Assembly (NCBI GenBank): GCA_020852835.1
Contig: JADZAC010000053.1
Coordinates: forward strand, 39,905-103,904
Source of the DNA: Flavobacteriales bacterium
Lineage (GTDB): Bacteria; Bacteroidota; Bacteroidia; Flavobacteriales_F; PHOS-HE28
Reading direction: 5' to 3'
Length of the DNA stretch: 64,000 bases
Numbering within the stretch: the stretch's first letter is position 1; each line of letters starts with the position of its first letter. The position numbers were made by a program, and so were the translations under genes. Positions 56,066 to 64,000 of the stretch are shown here, in pieces. The notes beneath the pieces were generated by a model. The model saw only the letters and a list, made by a program, of their open reading frames with translations. It was not told the origin of the DNA and did no database searches.

Positions 56066-59044
56066 TCAATGCGGCGATCCGCGCAGCAACTTCGCGGGGT
56101 TCAGCTCCTCCAGGGCCAGCACGAAGCGGATGCGCTCGGCGAAGTCCACGTCGCGCAGCGCCAGTTCATCGGCGATGTCGCGGGTGAAGAGCAGGGGCAC
56201 CCACAGTTCGGCCACGTCGCGCACGATGCGGATGCCGATGCCGGCCTCGGCGTGCATGCGCCACTGTTGGGACCTGATGCCGGAGGACACCAGGGTGTAG
56301 GGTGCGGCGCCGGCACTGGCGTAGAGGCTCAGGGGGATCACGAAGGGCATGTCGGCCTCCAGGTTGAGCGCCGCGATCCAGCTGTCGGAGGTGCCCTGCG
56401 CGGTGGGCACGCGGAAGGCCCCCTGTTCCTTGGCCATCTGCTGGGCGGTGTTGCGGCCCACGTCCTGGCGGTCCAGGAAGAGGTGGTCGAACAGCATGTC
56501 GCTCGATCCCCAGTGGAGGCGCCAGCCCATGCTGCGGTCCATCCGGGCGACCTCCTTGCGCAGGAAGTGCCCGGCGAAGAGGCGCAGCGCCACGCGGTGC
56601 CCCCGCGGGTCGTACACGAAGGCCTGGCGGAGCTCGACGGAGAGCCGGGTGAAGGCGGCGTGGTGCGTCAGGTCGACCTCCAGGGTGCGCGGGGCCAGGG
56701 GCTTGCGCCCGGTCATGCGGTAGGCGAGCCCGTGGAAGATGTCCTCGTCCGTGCGGTCGATGGCCAGGGTGTCCCCCTGCATCCCCTGCAGGCGACGGCG
56801 CAATACCACGCTTCGGAGGCGGAGGGCATGGGCGGCTTTGCGGCGTGCGGGGTCGCTGCGCAGGTCCACGGTGAGCTCGGGGGCCAGGCGCAGGTGGCTG
56901 CGCTGCAGCGGGGACGGGGCGGAGAGGGCGGCGCTGCGCACCGCGATGCCCGCATGGATGTTGCCGATGGGCCCGCGCGTGAGGCGGTCGTGGTGCCACA
57001 TCAGCCGTGCGCCGCCGCCCGGGCGTTCGCTGCGGAACCCGTAGAGCGGGGCCACCGCCCATTCGAGGCGCTGCATGGGGTAGGTGGCGTTGTGCAGGGC
57101 GATGCCGGCCATCAGGCCGTCGTGCGCGTTCCAGGCCAGGGCGGGGGCCCACCAGGTGGAGCGGCGGTCCTCACGTTCCAGGCCCAGCAGCGGGGCCAGG
57201 CGCGGTGTGGCCCAACGGCGCAGCAGCCCCCGCGCCCGCACGCTGTTGTTCCGCCGGTCGATGTCCAGCGTGCGTTGCCCCGCGTCGATGCGCACGCGGT
57301 CCGCCGCCGCCGGCAGGCGGGTGCGGCCGGTGCTGTCGGGGCTCACCCACACCGTGCCCTGCCAGCCTTCCCCGAGGCCCGTCACGGGGAAGGGCGTGGC
57401 CACCCCGCCCTTTATCCGGTAGCGCAGCTCGTTCCCCCGGAGGCGCACGGCCTTCACGTCCACCTTGGCGCGGCTGCCCAACAGGCCGTCGAAGGCCCAG
57501 CCCAGGTCGCGGCCGCTCACCTGCTCGAACACCCGCCGCAGGTCGTCCGGCGCGGGATGGTGGAAGGCCCAGGTGCGGTAGTAGGCCTGCAGGCAGCTGT
57601 CCATCACGGCCGTGCCCAGGAAGGCCTCCACCTGGTCCATCACCAGGGCGGTCTTCATGTACACCATGGTGCCGTAGTTCATCGGCGTGAAGTGCGTGGA
57701 GGGCAGGTCGGGCGCCTGGTCGAGGTCGCGGCGCGCGTTGAAGCGGTAGCCGAGCTCGCTTTCCGCCCGGTGCGGGTCGTGGAGGTGGCGCAGCAGCCGC
57801 GCGGCGCCCGGCACCCCGAAGGCGGTGCCGCCCCGGGGATGGTGCGCGCGCATGTAGCGCAGTTCCAGGTAGCTGTTCATGCCCTCATCCATCCACGGGT
57901 GGTCGCGTTCGTTGCTTGCCAGCACGCCCTGGAACCAGTTGTGGCCCACCTCGTGGGCGATCACGTTGTCCAGGCTCACCGGGTCGCCCATGGTGCCGAT
58001 GATGGTGAACATCGGGTACTCCATGCCGCCGCCCGCGCTGATGGTGCCGTCCACGGCCGTGCACGCCGCGTAGGGGTAGTCGCCCACGATGCGGCTGTAG
58101 TGGTCGAGCGCCTGTGCGATGTGGTCCGTGGCGTTGGCCCACAGGGTCGCGTTCCGGGGGGTGAACAGGGCCCAGGTGGTGATGGTGCGGCCGCTGCGCT
58201 CCAGGGCGACGCTGCCCTTGCGCACGAGGAAGCGTTTGTCGGCGCACCAGGCGAAGTCGTGCACGCTGTCCTGCACGAAATGGAGGGTCTTCCACGCGCT
58301 GTCCGAGGGCGGGAAGCGATCGGCCCCCTTGCGGTCGGTGGGCGGTGGGGCCGGCAGGGCGGCCAGGGAGTCCATCCATTGCCTTTCCCCCGCGTCCTGC
58401 AGCAGGCCGGTGGCGCCCACCACGTAGTTGGCGGGCAGGGTGATGCGCACGTCGTAGCTGCCGAACTCGGCGAAGAACTCACCCTGGTCGAGGTAGGGCA
58501 TGGCGTGCCAGCCGTCGTGGTCGAACACGGCGGGTTTCGGGTACCACTGGGTGATGTAGTAGGCCTGGCCGGTGTGCCCCATCCGGGAGAAGCGGCCATC
58601 GGGCACCTTCACGCGGAAGGGGGTGGCGATGGTGACGGTCTTGCCGGGCGGCAGGGCGGTGCCGAGGGCGATCCAGGCGATGTCGGGGTGTTCCGGGTGG
58701 TGGCCCCAGTGCAGCGCCTGCCCGTGGGCGGTGAAGGCCAGGCTGTCGATCCCGCCACGGTCCTCCGCACGGGCGAAGTGCAGTTCCAGGTCGCCGGCGG
58801 CATCCTGTTGGCGGCACAGGGCGGTGTGGCGGCCGGCATAGGCGTTGGGCCACAGGTGCACCCGGAGGGTGTCGAGCGCCGTGGGGCTGTTGTTGTGGTA
58901 GGTGAAGGTGGCCGTGCCGCGCAGCAGGTGTCCGCGGTCGTCGAGGCGGACGTCGATCACATGGTCCACGCGCTGCTGGAAGCGCACCTGCCCGCGGGCG
59001 CCGTGCACCAGTGCCAGGGCCGCGATCAGGAGCGCCAGGCGCAT
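56066..59044 (-). CDS. Large secreted M1-family metallopeptidase
   Basis: The 992-residue product has a signal peptide (MRLALLIAALALVHGARG) and an N-terminal beta domain. The M1 catalytic core has SAGGGMEYPMF and HEVGHNWFQG at about residues 362-371, with the third zinc ligand in MDEGMNSY. The C-terminal 400 residues are rich in Arg and beta-strand patterns and may be an outer-membrane or surface domain; the family is unclear. No T9SS tail is evident. GC content is high even for the window. Confidence 0.88.
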   Translation of the reverse strand: MRLALLIAALALVHGARGQVRFQQRVDHVIDVRLDDRGHLLRGTATFTYHNNSPTALDTLRVHLWPNAYAGRHTALCRQQDAAGDLELHFARAEDRGGIDSLAFTAHGQALHWGHHPEHPDIAWIALGTALPPGKTVTIATPFRVKVPDGRFSRMGHTGQAYYITQWYPKPAVFDHDGWHAMPYLDQGEFFAEFGSYDVRITLPANYVVGATGLLQDAGERQWMDSLAALPAPPPTDRKGADRFPPSDSAWKTLHFVQDSVHDFAWCADKRFLVRKGSVALERSGRTITTWALFTPRNATLWANATDHIAQALDHYSRIVGDYPYAACTAVDGTISAGGGMEYPMFTIIGTMGDPVSLDNVIAHEVGHNWFQGVLASNERDHPWMDEGMNSYLELRYMRAHHPRGGTAFGVPGAARLLRHLHDPHRAESELGYRFNARRDLDQAPDLPSTHFTPMNYGTMVYMKTALVMDQVEAFLGTAVMDSCLQAYYRTWAFHHPAPDDLRRVFEQVSGRDLGWAFDGLLGSRAKVDVKAVRLRGNELRYRIKGGVATPFPVTGLGEGWQGTVWVSPDSTGRTRLPAAADRVRIDAGQRTLDIDRRNNSVRARGLLRRWATPRLAPLLGLEREDRRSTWWAPALAWNAHDGLMAGIALHNATYPMQRLEWAVAPLYGFRSERPGGGARLMWHHDRLTRGPIGNIHAGIAVRSAALSAPSPLQRSHLRLAPELTVDLRSDPARRKAAHALRLRSVVLRRRLQGMQGDTLAIDRTDEDIFHGLAYRMTGRKPLAPRTLEVDLTHHAAFTRLSVELRQAFVYDPRGHRVALRLFAGHFLRKEVARMDRSMGWRLHWGSSDMLFDHLFLDRQDVGRNTAQQMAKEQGAFRVPTAQGTSDSWIAALNLEADMPFVIPLSLYASAGAAPYTLVSSGIRSQQWRMHAEAGIGIRIVRDVAELWVPLLFTRDIADELALRDVDFAERIRFVLALEELNPAKLLRGSPH

Positions 59045-59056
59045 GGCGGGTGCGGC

Positions 59057-60205
59057 TCAGCCGCCGAAGAGCTCGCTGAGGCGGCGTTCCAGCGCCGGCC
59101 CGCGCAGGTTCTTGTCGATCACCTTGCCGTCGCGGTCCACCAGCACGGTGAAGGGGATGCTGCTGACGCCGTATTCCTGTGCGGCCGCGTTGTTCCAGAA
59201 GCCGAGGTCGCTCACGTGGTGCCAGGGCAGCCCGTCCTGCTGGATGGCGGCCGTCCAGGCCTCCTTGGTGCGGTCGAGGCTCACGCCGAGGATCTCGAAG
59301 CCCTTGGCGTGGAAGCGGTCATAGACCTTCTTCACGTTGGGGTTCTCCATGCGGCAGGGCTTGCACCAGCTGGCCCAGAAGTCGATCAGCACCACCTTGC
59401 CGCGCAGGTCGCTGAGCTTCATGGTGCGCCCGTCGGGGGTCTGCTGTGCGATCTCCGGTGCCGGGCCGCCCACGGGCACCAGGTTGCTCAGGCGTTGCAT
59501 CTCGGCCTCCTGCTGTTTCATGGCCTCGGCCTGCTTCTCCATGCGGTCCACCTGGTCGCGGAAGGCGATGAAGAAGCCCGAACGGCCCATGGTCTTGCGC
59601 AGCTGGTCGCGCACCAGTGCGTAGCTGTCCATGTCCTGCTGCATGTTCAGTTTGCTCACGGCGGTCAGCTGCACCGGCGATCCCGGATGCCCGTTGATGG
59701 CGTCCTTGCAAAGGCCGCGGTAGCCTTCCATGGCCGCGTTGATGGCGTCCACGGTGGTGCTGTCGCCCGCGCCCTGGGCCATGAGGCGGCGCAGGGAGTC
59801 GATGCGGTGCTCGTACGCGGTGGCCTCGCGGTAGAAGCCGTGCAGGTCCTGGGTGTGCTTGGAGCCTTCCAGCGTGGTGGGCTGTGCGAGGGCCCCGGCC
59901 TTGGCGTGCAGCACCAGGGTCTCGGCGCTGTCCAGGGCCACGATCAGGGCATCGTGGTCGTCCAGCAGGATGCGGTAGAAATCCAGCGGCAGGGCGGGCA
60001 CGTGCAGGGTGCCCTTACCGTCGGGGCCGAGGACGGTGCTGTCCACGCGCACGGGCCTGTTGTTCTCGAAGCGCTCGAAGAACACGGTGCGCCCGCCGGC
60101 GCCCTCGATGGCGAGCTCGATGGGCCGGCCACCACCGCCGTTGGTGCAGGCGGCGAGGGTGAGGATCAGCAAGGGGAGGGCGGGATGGCGGAGGCTGCGG
60201 TTCAT
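59057..60205 (-). CDS. TlpA-like thioredoxin-fold lipoprotein
   Basis: The 382-residue product has a lipoprotein signal ending LTLAAC. A DUF4369-like beta domain follows (IELAIEGAGGRTVFFERF). The C-terminal thioredoxin domain has the active site DFWASWCKPCRMENP at about residues 274-288. Such proteins reduce or carry disulfides in the periplasm, often for cytochrome maturation or envelope repair. It is followed 10 bases before gatB's stop on the same strand. ATG at 60205 chosen for the lipoprotein signal. Confidence 0.92.
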   Translation of the reverse strand: MNRSLRHPALPLLILTLAACTNGGGGRPIELAIEGAGGRTVFFERFENNRPVRVDSTVLGPDGKGTLHVPALPLDFYRILLDDHDALIVALDSAETLVLHAKAGALAQPTTLEGSKHTQDLHGFYREATAYEHRIDSLRRLMAQGAGDSTTVDAINAAMEGYRGLCKDAINGHPGSPVQLTAVSKLNMQQDMDSYALVRDQLRKTMGRSGFFIAFRDQVDRMEKQAEAMKQQEAEMQRLSNLVPVGGPAPEIAQQTPDGRTMKLSDLRGKVVLIDFWASWCKPCRMENPNVKKVYDRFHAKGFEILGVSLDRTKEAWTAAIQQDGLPWHHVSDLGFWNNAAAQEYGVSSIPFTVLVDRDGKVIDKNLRGPALERRLSELFGG

Positions 60206-60215
60206 CACGTGGGGG

Positions 60216-61712
60216 TCAGGAGGTCGTGTCTTGTTCGAGCAGGGCGCGGACCACGGCATTGGCCTGGCGCGGGTCGGCCTTGCCCTTGGTGGCCTTCATC
60301 ACTTCGCCCATGAACAGGCCGAGCAGGCCTTTGTTGCCCTGGCGGTAGGCCTGCACCTTGTCCGGGTAGCGGGCCATGGCCTCGCGCATGGCGGCCTCCA
60401 CGGCACCGTCGTCGCGCTGCTGGAGCAGGTCGTGCCGTTGGGCGAGCTCCTGCGGCGGGGTGCCCGGCTGTTCGAGCATCAGGGGGAAGAGGCGTTGGGA
60501 GGCGGTGCTGTGGCTCACGGCGCCGGCGTCGATCAGGGCGATGAGCTCGGCGATGCGGGCGGGGGGCAGGGGGAAGTCCTCCATGGCACGGCCCTGGGCA
60601 TTGCACCAGGCGCGTACATCGCCCATCATCCAGTTGGCGGCGGCCTTGGTGTTGGGGCAGGAGGCCAGCACGGCCTCGAAGTAGAGCGCCGTGGCCTTGT
60701 CGTCGGTGAGCACCCCGGCGTCGTAGGCGCTGAGGCCCAGCTGGCCGGTGTAGCGGGCGCGCAGTTCGCGGGGCAGGGGGGGCATGGCCGCGCGCACGCG
60801 CTCCAGGTGCTGCGGCGTCACGCGCAGGGGGGCCAGGTCGGGCTCGGGGAAGTAGCGGTAGTCGTGGGCGAGCTCCTTGCTGCGCAACCCGGCGGTGACG
60901 CCCCGGGCGGCGTCGAAGGTGCGCGTCTCCATGTGCACGGTGCCGCCGGCGTCCAGCACCTCGCTCTGGCGCTGCGCCTCGTGCTCGATGGCGCGCATCA
61001 CGTTGCGGAAGCTGTTGAGGTTCTTCACCTCGCAGCGCGTGCCGAAGCGGTCGCTGCCCCTGGGCCGCACGCTGATGTTGGCGTCGCAGCGCAGGCTGCC
61101 CTCCTCCATGTTGCCGTCGCAGATGTCCAGGTGGCGCACCAGGCGGCGCACCTCCACCAGGTAGTCGTAGGCCTCCTGCCCGCTGCGGATGTCGGGCTCG
61201 CTCACGATCTCCACCAGGGGCACGCCGGCGCGGTTCAGGTCCACCAGCGTGTGGAAGGGGTCCACGTCGTGGATGCTCTTGCCGGCGTCCTCCTCCATGT
61301 GGATGCGGGTGATGCCGATGCGCTTCTCGCCGCCGTCCACGGGGATCATCACATGGCCGCCGGTGCAGATGGGGGTGCTGTCCTGGGTGATCTGGTAGCC
61401 CTTGGGCAGGTCGGGGTAGAAGTAGTTCTTGCGGGCGAAGTGCATGCGCTCCGCGATGGTGCATCCGGTGGCCAGGCCCAGGCGGATGGCGTGGTCCACC
61501 ACGGCGCGGTTGAGCACCGGCAGGGTGCCCGGATGGCCCAGGGACACCACGCTCACATTGGTGTTGGGGTGGTCGCCGTAGGCGTTGGCGTCGCTGGAGT
61601 AGGCCTTGCTGTGGGTGCGCAGCTGGGCATGCACCTCCAGGCCCACCACCAGTTCGTAGCGTTCGCTCCAGTGCGGGGCACCGGTCCCGGTCACGGCCTC
61701 GCTGCGGTCCAT
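60216..61712 (-). CDS. gatB: Asp/Glu-tRNA amidotransferase subunit B
   Basis: GatB, with GatA and GatC, converts misacylated Glu-tRNA(Gln) or Asp-tRNA(Asn) to the correct amide form. The 498-residue product has the conserved YELVVGLEVHAQLRTHSK start. It contains ARKNYFYPDLPKGYQITQ and the tail domain with NWMMGDVRAWCN. Its ATG overlaps the stop of the phosphorylase gene by one base. gatA and gatC are outside the window. Confidence 0.97.
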   Translation of the reverse strand: MDRSEAVTGTGAPHWSERYELVVGLEVHAQLRTHSKAYSSDANAYGDHPNTNVSVVSLGHPGTLPVLNRAVVDHAIRLGLATGCTIAERMHFARKNYFYPDLPKGYQITQDSTPICTGGHVMIPVDGGEKRIGITRIHMEEDAGKSIHDVDPFHTLVDLNRAGVPLVEIVSEPDIRSGQEAYDYLVEVRRLVRHLDICDGNMEEGSLRCDANISVRPRGSDRFGTRCEVKNLNSFRNVMRAIEHEAQRQSEVLDAGGTVHMETRTFDAARGVTAGLRSKELAHDYRYFPEPDLAPLRVTPQHLERVRAAMPPLPRELRARYTGQLGLSAYDAGVLTDDKATALYFEAVLASCPNTKAAANWMMGDVRAWCNAQGRAMEDFPLPPARIAELIALIDAGAVSHSTASQRLFPLMLEQPGTPPQELAQRHDLLQQRDDGAVEAAMREAMARYPDKVQAYRQGNKGLLGLFMGEVMKATKGKADPRQANAVVRALLEQDTTS

Positions 61713-62524
61713 CAGGCGCCGGCGATCAGTTCACGCATGACGAGGGTGAGCTTGGGCTCGGCGCCCTCGGCCACGCGTTGCACCATTTCGTGGGTGGTCT
61801 TCTCGATGCGCCCCTTGACGCCCATGTCGGTGATCACGCTCATGGCGAAGCAGGGCAGGCCCATGTGGCGTGCGGCGATCACCTCGGGCACGGTGCTCAT
61901 GCCCACCGCGTCGCCGCCGATCACGCGCACATAGTGATACTCGGCCGGGGTCTCCAGGGTGGGTCCGGTGAGGCCCACGTAGCAGCCTTCGCGCAGGGCG
62001 ATGCCGTGCTGCGCGGCGATGGCCTTGGCGCGGGCGATGAGCGCCCGGTCGTAGGGTTCGCTCATGTCCGGGAAGCGCGTGCCCAGCGCGTCCAGGTTGG
62101 GCCCGATGAGCGGGTTGGGGAACAGGTTGATGTGGTCGTTGAGCAGCATCAGGTCGCCCACCTCGAAGTCGGGGTTCACCCCGCCGCAGGCATTGCTCAC
62201 GAAGAGGCGGCGGATGCCCAGCAGCTTGAACACGCGCACGGGCAGCACCACCTCGGCCATGCTCCAGCCCTCGTAGAAGTGGAAGCGGCCCTGCATGGCC
62301 ACCACGGGCTTGCCGCCCAGGGTGCCGAACAGCAGCCGGCCCGGATGGCCCTGCACGGTGCTCACCGGGAACCCGGGGATGTCGCCGTAGGGGATGCTGT
62401 GCGCCACCTGGATCTCGCGCCCCAGGCCGCTGAGGCCGGTGCCGAGGATGATGCCGGTCTCCGGCACGAAGCCGCCGGTGGCCTTCTTCAGGTGGTCAGC
62501 GATGCGCTGGATGCGTTCCAACAT
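61712..62524 (-). CDS. Purine nucleoside phosphorylase
   Basis: This enzyme cleaves purine nucleosides with phosphate for salvage. The 270-residue product is of the trimeric PNP type: GIILGTGLSGLGREI, PGFPVSTVQGHPGRLLFG, VVAMQGRFHFYEGW and CYVGLTGPTLETPAEYHYV. The conserved VGMSTVPEVIAARHMGL region follows. Its start lies 29 bases inside the end of lpxK, and its stop overlaps the gatB start, so three unlike genes are packed together. Confidence 0.95.
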   Translation of the reverse strand: MLERIQRIADHLKKATGGFVPETGIILGTGLSGLGREIQVAHSIPYGDIPGFPVSTVQGHPGRLLFGTLGGKPVVAMQGRFHFYEGWSMAEVVLPVRVFKLLGIRRLFVSNACGGVNPDFEVGDLMLLNDHINLFPNPLIGPNLDALGTRFPDMSEPYDRALIARAKAIAAQHGIALREGCYVGLTGPTLETPAEYHYVRVIGGDAVGMSTVPEVIAARHMGLPCFAMSVITDMGVKGRIEKTTHEMVQRVAEGAEPKLTLVMRELIAGA

Positions 62525-63548
62525 GGCGGTGCAGGAGCTCGGCGAAGCGTTCGGGTTCGTTGAGGATCACGGTCCGTATGCCGATGGTGGCCACGGGAAG
62601 GTCGCGGAGCGGGCCGTCGGCCAGCAGGGGCCTCAGGCGGGCGGCGTCCTTCTCGGTGGTGATCAGCACTTTCGGAGCGGGCGCGAAGGTATCGAATCGC
62701 CCCGCCAGGCGGGCCAGGTCCGCCGCCGTGAAGGCATGGTGGTCGCGGAAGCGCAGGTGCTCCACCCGGCCGAACAGGGACCTCGCATGCGCCACCAGGG
62801 GCTCCGGCCGTGCGATGCCGGTGACCACCAGCGCGCTGTGCTCCCGGCCCGGTGGCGGTGCCAGGGGGCGGCCGTCCGGCAGGCACGGGGCACCGTGCGC
62901 CAGGCCGGCGAAGAACAACTGCTGGTGGGGGCGCAGGCCCAGGCGTTCGCGCCAGACGGCCTGCTCCGCAGGCGTCGGGAGGGCGGGGCATTTGGTCACC
63001 ACCACCACCTGGGCGCACCGGGCCCGCGCGCGCAGGTCGCGCAGGGTGCCGACCGGCACCAGGGCATCGTCGCAGTAGGGCCGCCGGGCCGTGGTGAGCA
63101 GGATGTTCAGCCCGGCGTCCAGCCGGCGGTGCTGCAGGGCATCGTCCAGCACCACGGCCTTCACGCCGGGCACAAGTTCCTGGATCGCGGCGATGGCCTT
63201 CACCCGGTCCACGCCCACGAACACCCGCACCGCGGGGAAGTTGCGCTTCACCTGCACGGGTTCGTCACCGCTGCGGTCCGCCGTATCCCCGGGGTGCACC
63301 TCGTGGATGTCGGTGCCCTGGCGGCCGTAGCCCCGGCTCAGGGTGGCCAGGGGGCGCTGGTCCTCCAGCGTGCGCAGCACCAGTTCCAGCATGGGGGTCT
63401 TGCCCGTGCCGCCCAGGGCCAGGTTGCCGATGGCGATCGTGGGCACCGCAGGGCGCGTGCTGCGCAGCAGGCCGGCATCGTACAGCGCATGGCGCAGCCG
63501 CAGCAACGCCGCCAGGGGCCAGGTGAGGGGTGCCAGGATGGAGCGCAT
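62496..63548 (-). CDS. lpxK: Tetraacyldisaccharide 4'-kinase
   Basis: LpxK phosphorylates the lipid A precursor at the 4' position, a step at the inner membrane. The 350-residue product starts with a membrane-interfacing hydrophobic N-terminus (MRSILAPLTWPLAALLRLRH). It has the P-loop IGNLALGGTGKTPML and the conserved VLDDALQHRRL motif, plus VLITTEKDAARLRPLL near the C-terminus. ATG at 63548 fits the family start. Confidence 0.94.
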   Translation of the reverse strand: MRSILAPLTWPLAALLRLRHALYDAGLLRSTRPAVPTIAIGNLALGGTGKTPMLELVLRTLEDQRPLATLSRGYGRQGTDIHEVHPGDTADRSGDEPVQVKRNFPAVRVFVGVDRVKAIAAIQELVPGVKAVVLDDALQHRRLDAGLNILLTTARRPYCDDALVPVGTLRDLRARARCAQVVVVTKCPALPTPAEQAVWRERLGLRPHQQLFFAGLAHGAPCLPDGRPLAPPPGREHSALVVTGIARPEPLVAHARSLFGRVEHLRFRDHHAFTAADLARLAGRFDTFAPAPKVLITTEKDAARLRPLLADGPLRDLPVATIGIRTVILNEPERFAELLHRHVGTHPAHR

Positions 63549-63633
63549 GCCGGTGCCGTTGCTGCGGACGGACCGGATGCAAAGCAACGCACCACGAACG
63601 GAGATCCGCATCCGGCGGCAAGCAGGTATTGCT

Positions 63634-63641
63634 TACTTTCG
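63634..63641 (+). promoter_or_regulatory. Candidate -7 element for the gene at the window end
   Basis: TACTTTCG, a common variant of TAnnTTTG, lies 24 bases before the ATG at 63666. No -33 TTG at a good distance. Suggestive only. Confidence 0.35.
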
Positions 63642-63665
63642 ACACACCCCCCTCACCACCCGCCC

Positions 63666-64000
63666 ATGCGTACGCATCGCCTCCCATGGGTCCTGGTCCT
63701 TGTCCTCCTCACCGCGCCGGTGACCACGGTCGCCCAGCCGCCGATGGTCACCAAGTACCTGCACGAGTTCGACACGTTCGGCGCGGGCCACCCCAACGAC
63801 CTGATCAACGACCAGCCCGCCTTGCTGAAGGCCGCCGCCGATGCCTGGATGGTGGCCGACAACACGGTGCTGCTGGTGAGCAACGCCCACAACCGCACGG
63901 GCATCCAGCTGGAGGGCTGCCGGGCCACGGAGGTGAGCTGCAACAACATCAGCAGCAGCGACAACACCTATCCGCTTGACGCCCAAGCCGCCATCCGCAA
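63666..64000 (+). CDS. Secreted protein, partial at the window end
   Basis: The open frame starts ATG at 63666 and runs to the end without a stop; at least 111 codons are present. The translation has a signal peptide (MRTHRLPWVLVLVLLTAPVT, cleavage after TVAQ). A mature region follows with WMVADNTVLLVSNAHNRTGI. The family is not recognisable from this fragment. It is divergent from lpxK. Confidence 0.7.
   Translation, partial: MRTHRLPWVLVLVLLTAPVTTVAQPPMVTKYLHEFDTFGAGHPNDLINDQPALLKAAADAWMVADNTVLLVSNAHNRTGIQLEGCRATEVSCNNISSSDNTYPLDAQAAIR

Noticed and set aside
56069..60313. A 1414-codon open frame on the + strand across the M1 and TlpA genes
   Set aside because: It lies antisense to two well-supported genes, has no recognisable domain and has the His/Gly/Val-rich composition typical of antisense frames in GC-rich DNA.
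60009..61934. A 641-codon open frame on the + strand opposite gatB
   Set aside because: GatB motifs on the - strand are unambiguous; the + frame is compositionally an antisense artefact.

Overview
The window comes from a Bacteroidota chromosome, most likely a high-GC member of the Flavobacteriales. Four things point there. There are C-terminal sorting domains of the type IX secretion system (T9SS), of both type A and type B. A giant adhesin built of SprB-type repeats sits beside a PorP/SprF-family gene. Promoter-like sites match the Bacteroidota -7 motif TAnnTTTG. The str-S10-spc-alpha ribosomal cluster runs straight into carA and eno. Assignment below order level cannot be made from the sequence alone.

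Region 1 (1-18415, + strand) is a near-continuous translation and transcription operon: rpsL, rpsG, fusA, rpsJ, rplC, rplD, rplW, rplB, rpsS, rplV, rpsC, rplP, rpmC, rpsQ, rplN, rplX, rplE, rpsN, rpsH, rplF, rplR, rpsE, rpmD, rplO, secY, map, infA, rpmJ, rpsM, rpsK, rpsD, rpoA, rplQ. A strong promoter match lies at 145-174 and an intrinsic terminator at 18389-18415. A hairpin-forming heptamer repeat occupies the rpsM-rpsK spacer.

Region 2 (18.4-26.9 kb) holds carA and eno on +, then on - an M1-family peptidase with a degenerate T9SS tail followed by an LtaS-like sulfatase-fold membrane protein. A helical protein of unknown function follows on +.

Region 3 (26.9-39.5 kb, - strand) is the most distinctive part. 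Four tightly packed genes encode a small secreted protein of unknown function, a 3133-residue secreted adhesin (anchor-L-type N-terminus, 32 SprB-like repeats by eye, type B sorting domain), a PorP/SprF-family outer-membrane protein, and a TPR / PD40 propeller / OmpA lipoprotein resembling PorE. This looks like a self-contained secretion and surface-attachment cassette.

Region 4 (39.6-48.0 kb, - strand) contains rlmB, a GWxTD lipoprotein, rmuC, an L,D-transpeptidase, a CotH-type T9SS-secreted protein, a BamA/TamA-like outer-membrane protein and ung. Region 5 (48.1-51.6 kb) contains a 42-residue lipoprotein, an OsmC-family gene, a secreted hypothetical protein, lipA and a GAPDH gene.

Region 6 (51.7-63.5 kb, - strand) begins with an IS630-family element inserted into the 3' end of a DUF1016/PDDEXK nuclease gene. 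Then come lpxH, an AAA ATPase preceded by 14-bp tandem repeats, a large M1 metallopeptidase, a TlpA-like thioredoxin lipoprotein, gatB, a purine nucleoside phosphorylase and lpxK. The window ends inside a + strand secreted-protein gene. No tRNA, rRNA or CRISPR array was seen, and no stretch over 300 bases lacks a gene. The longest gene-free stretches are 1-237 and 48718-48901.
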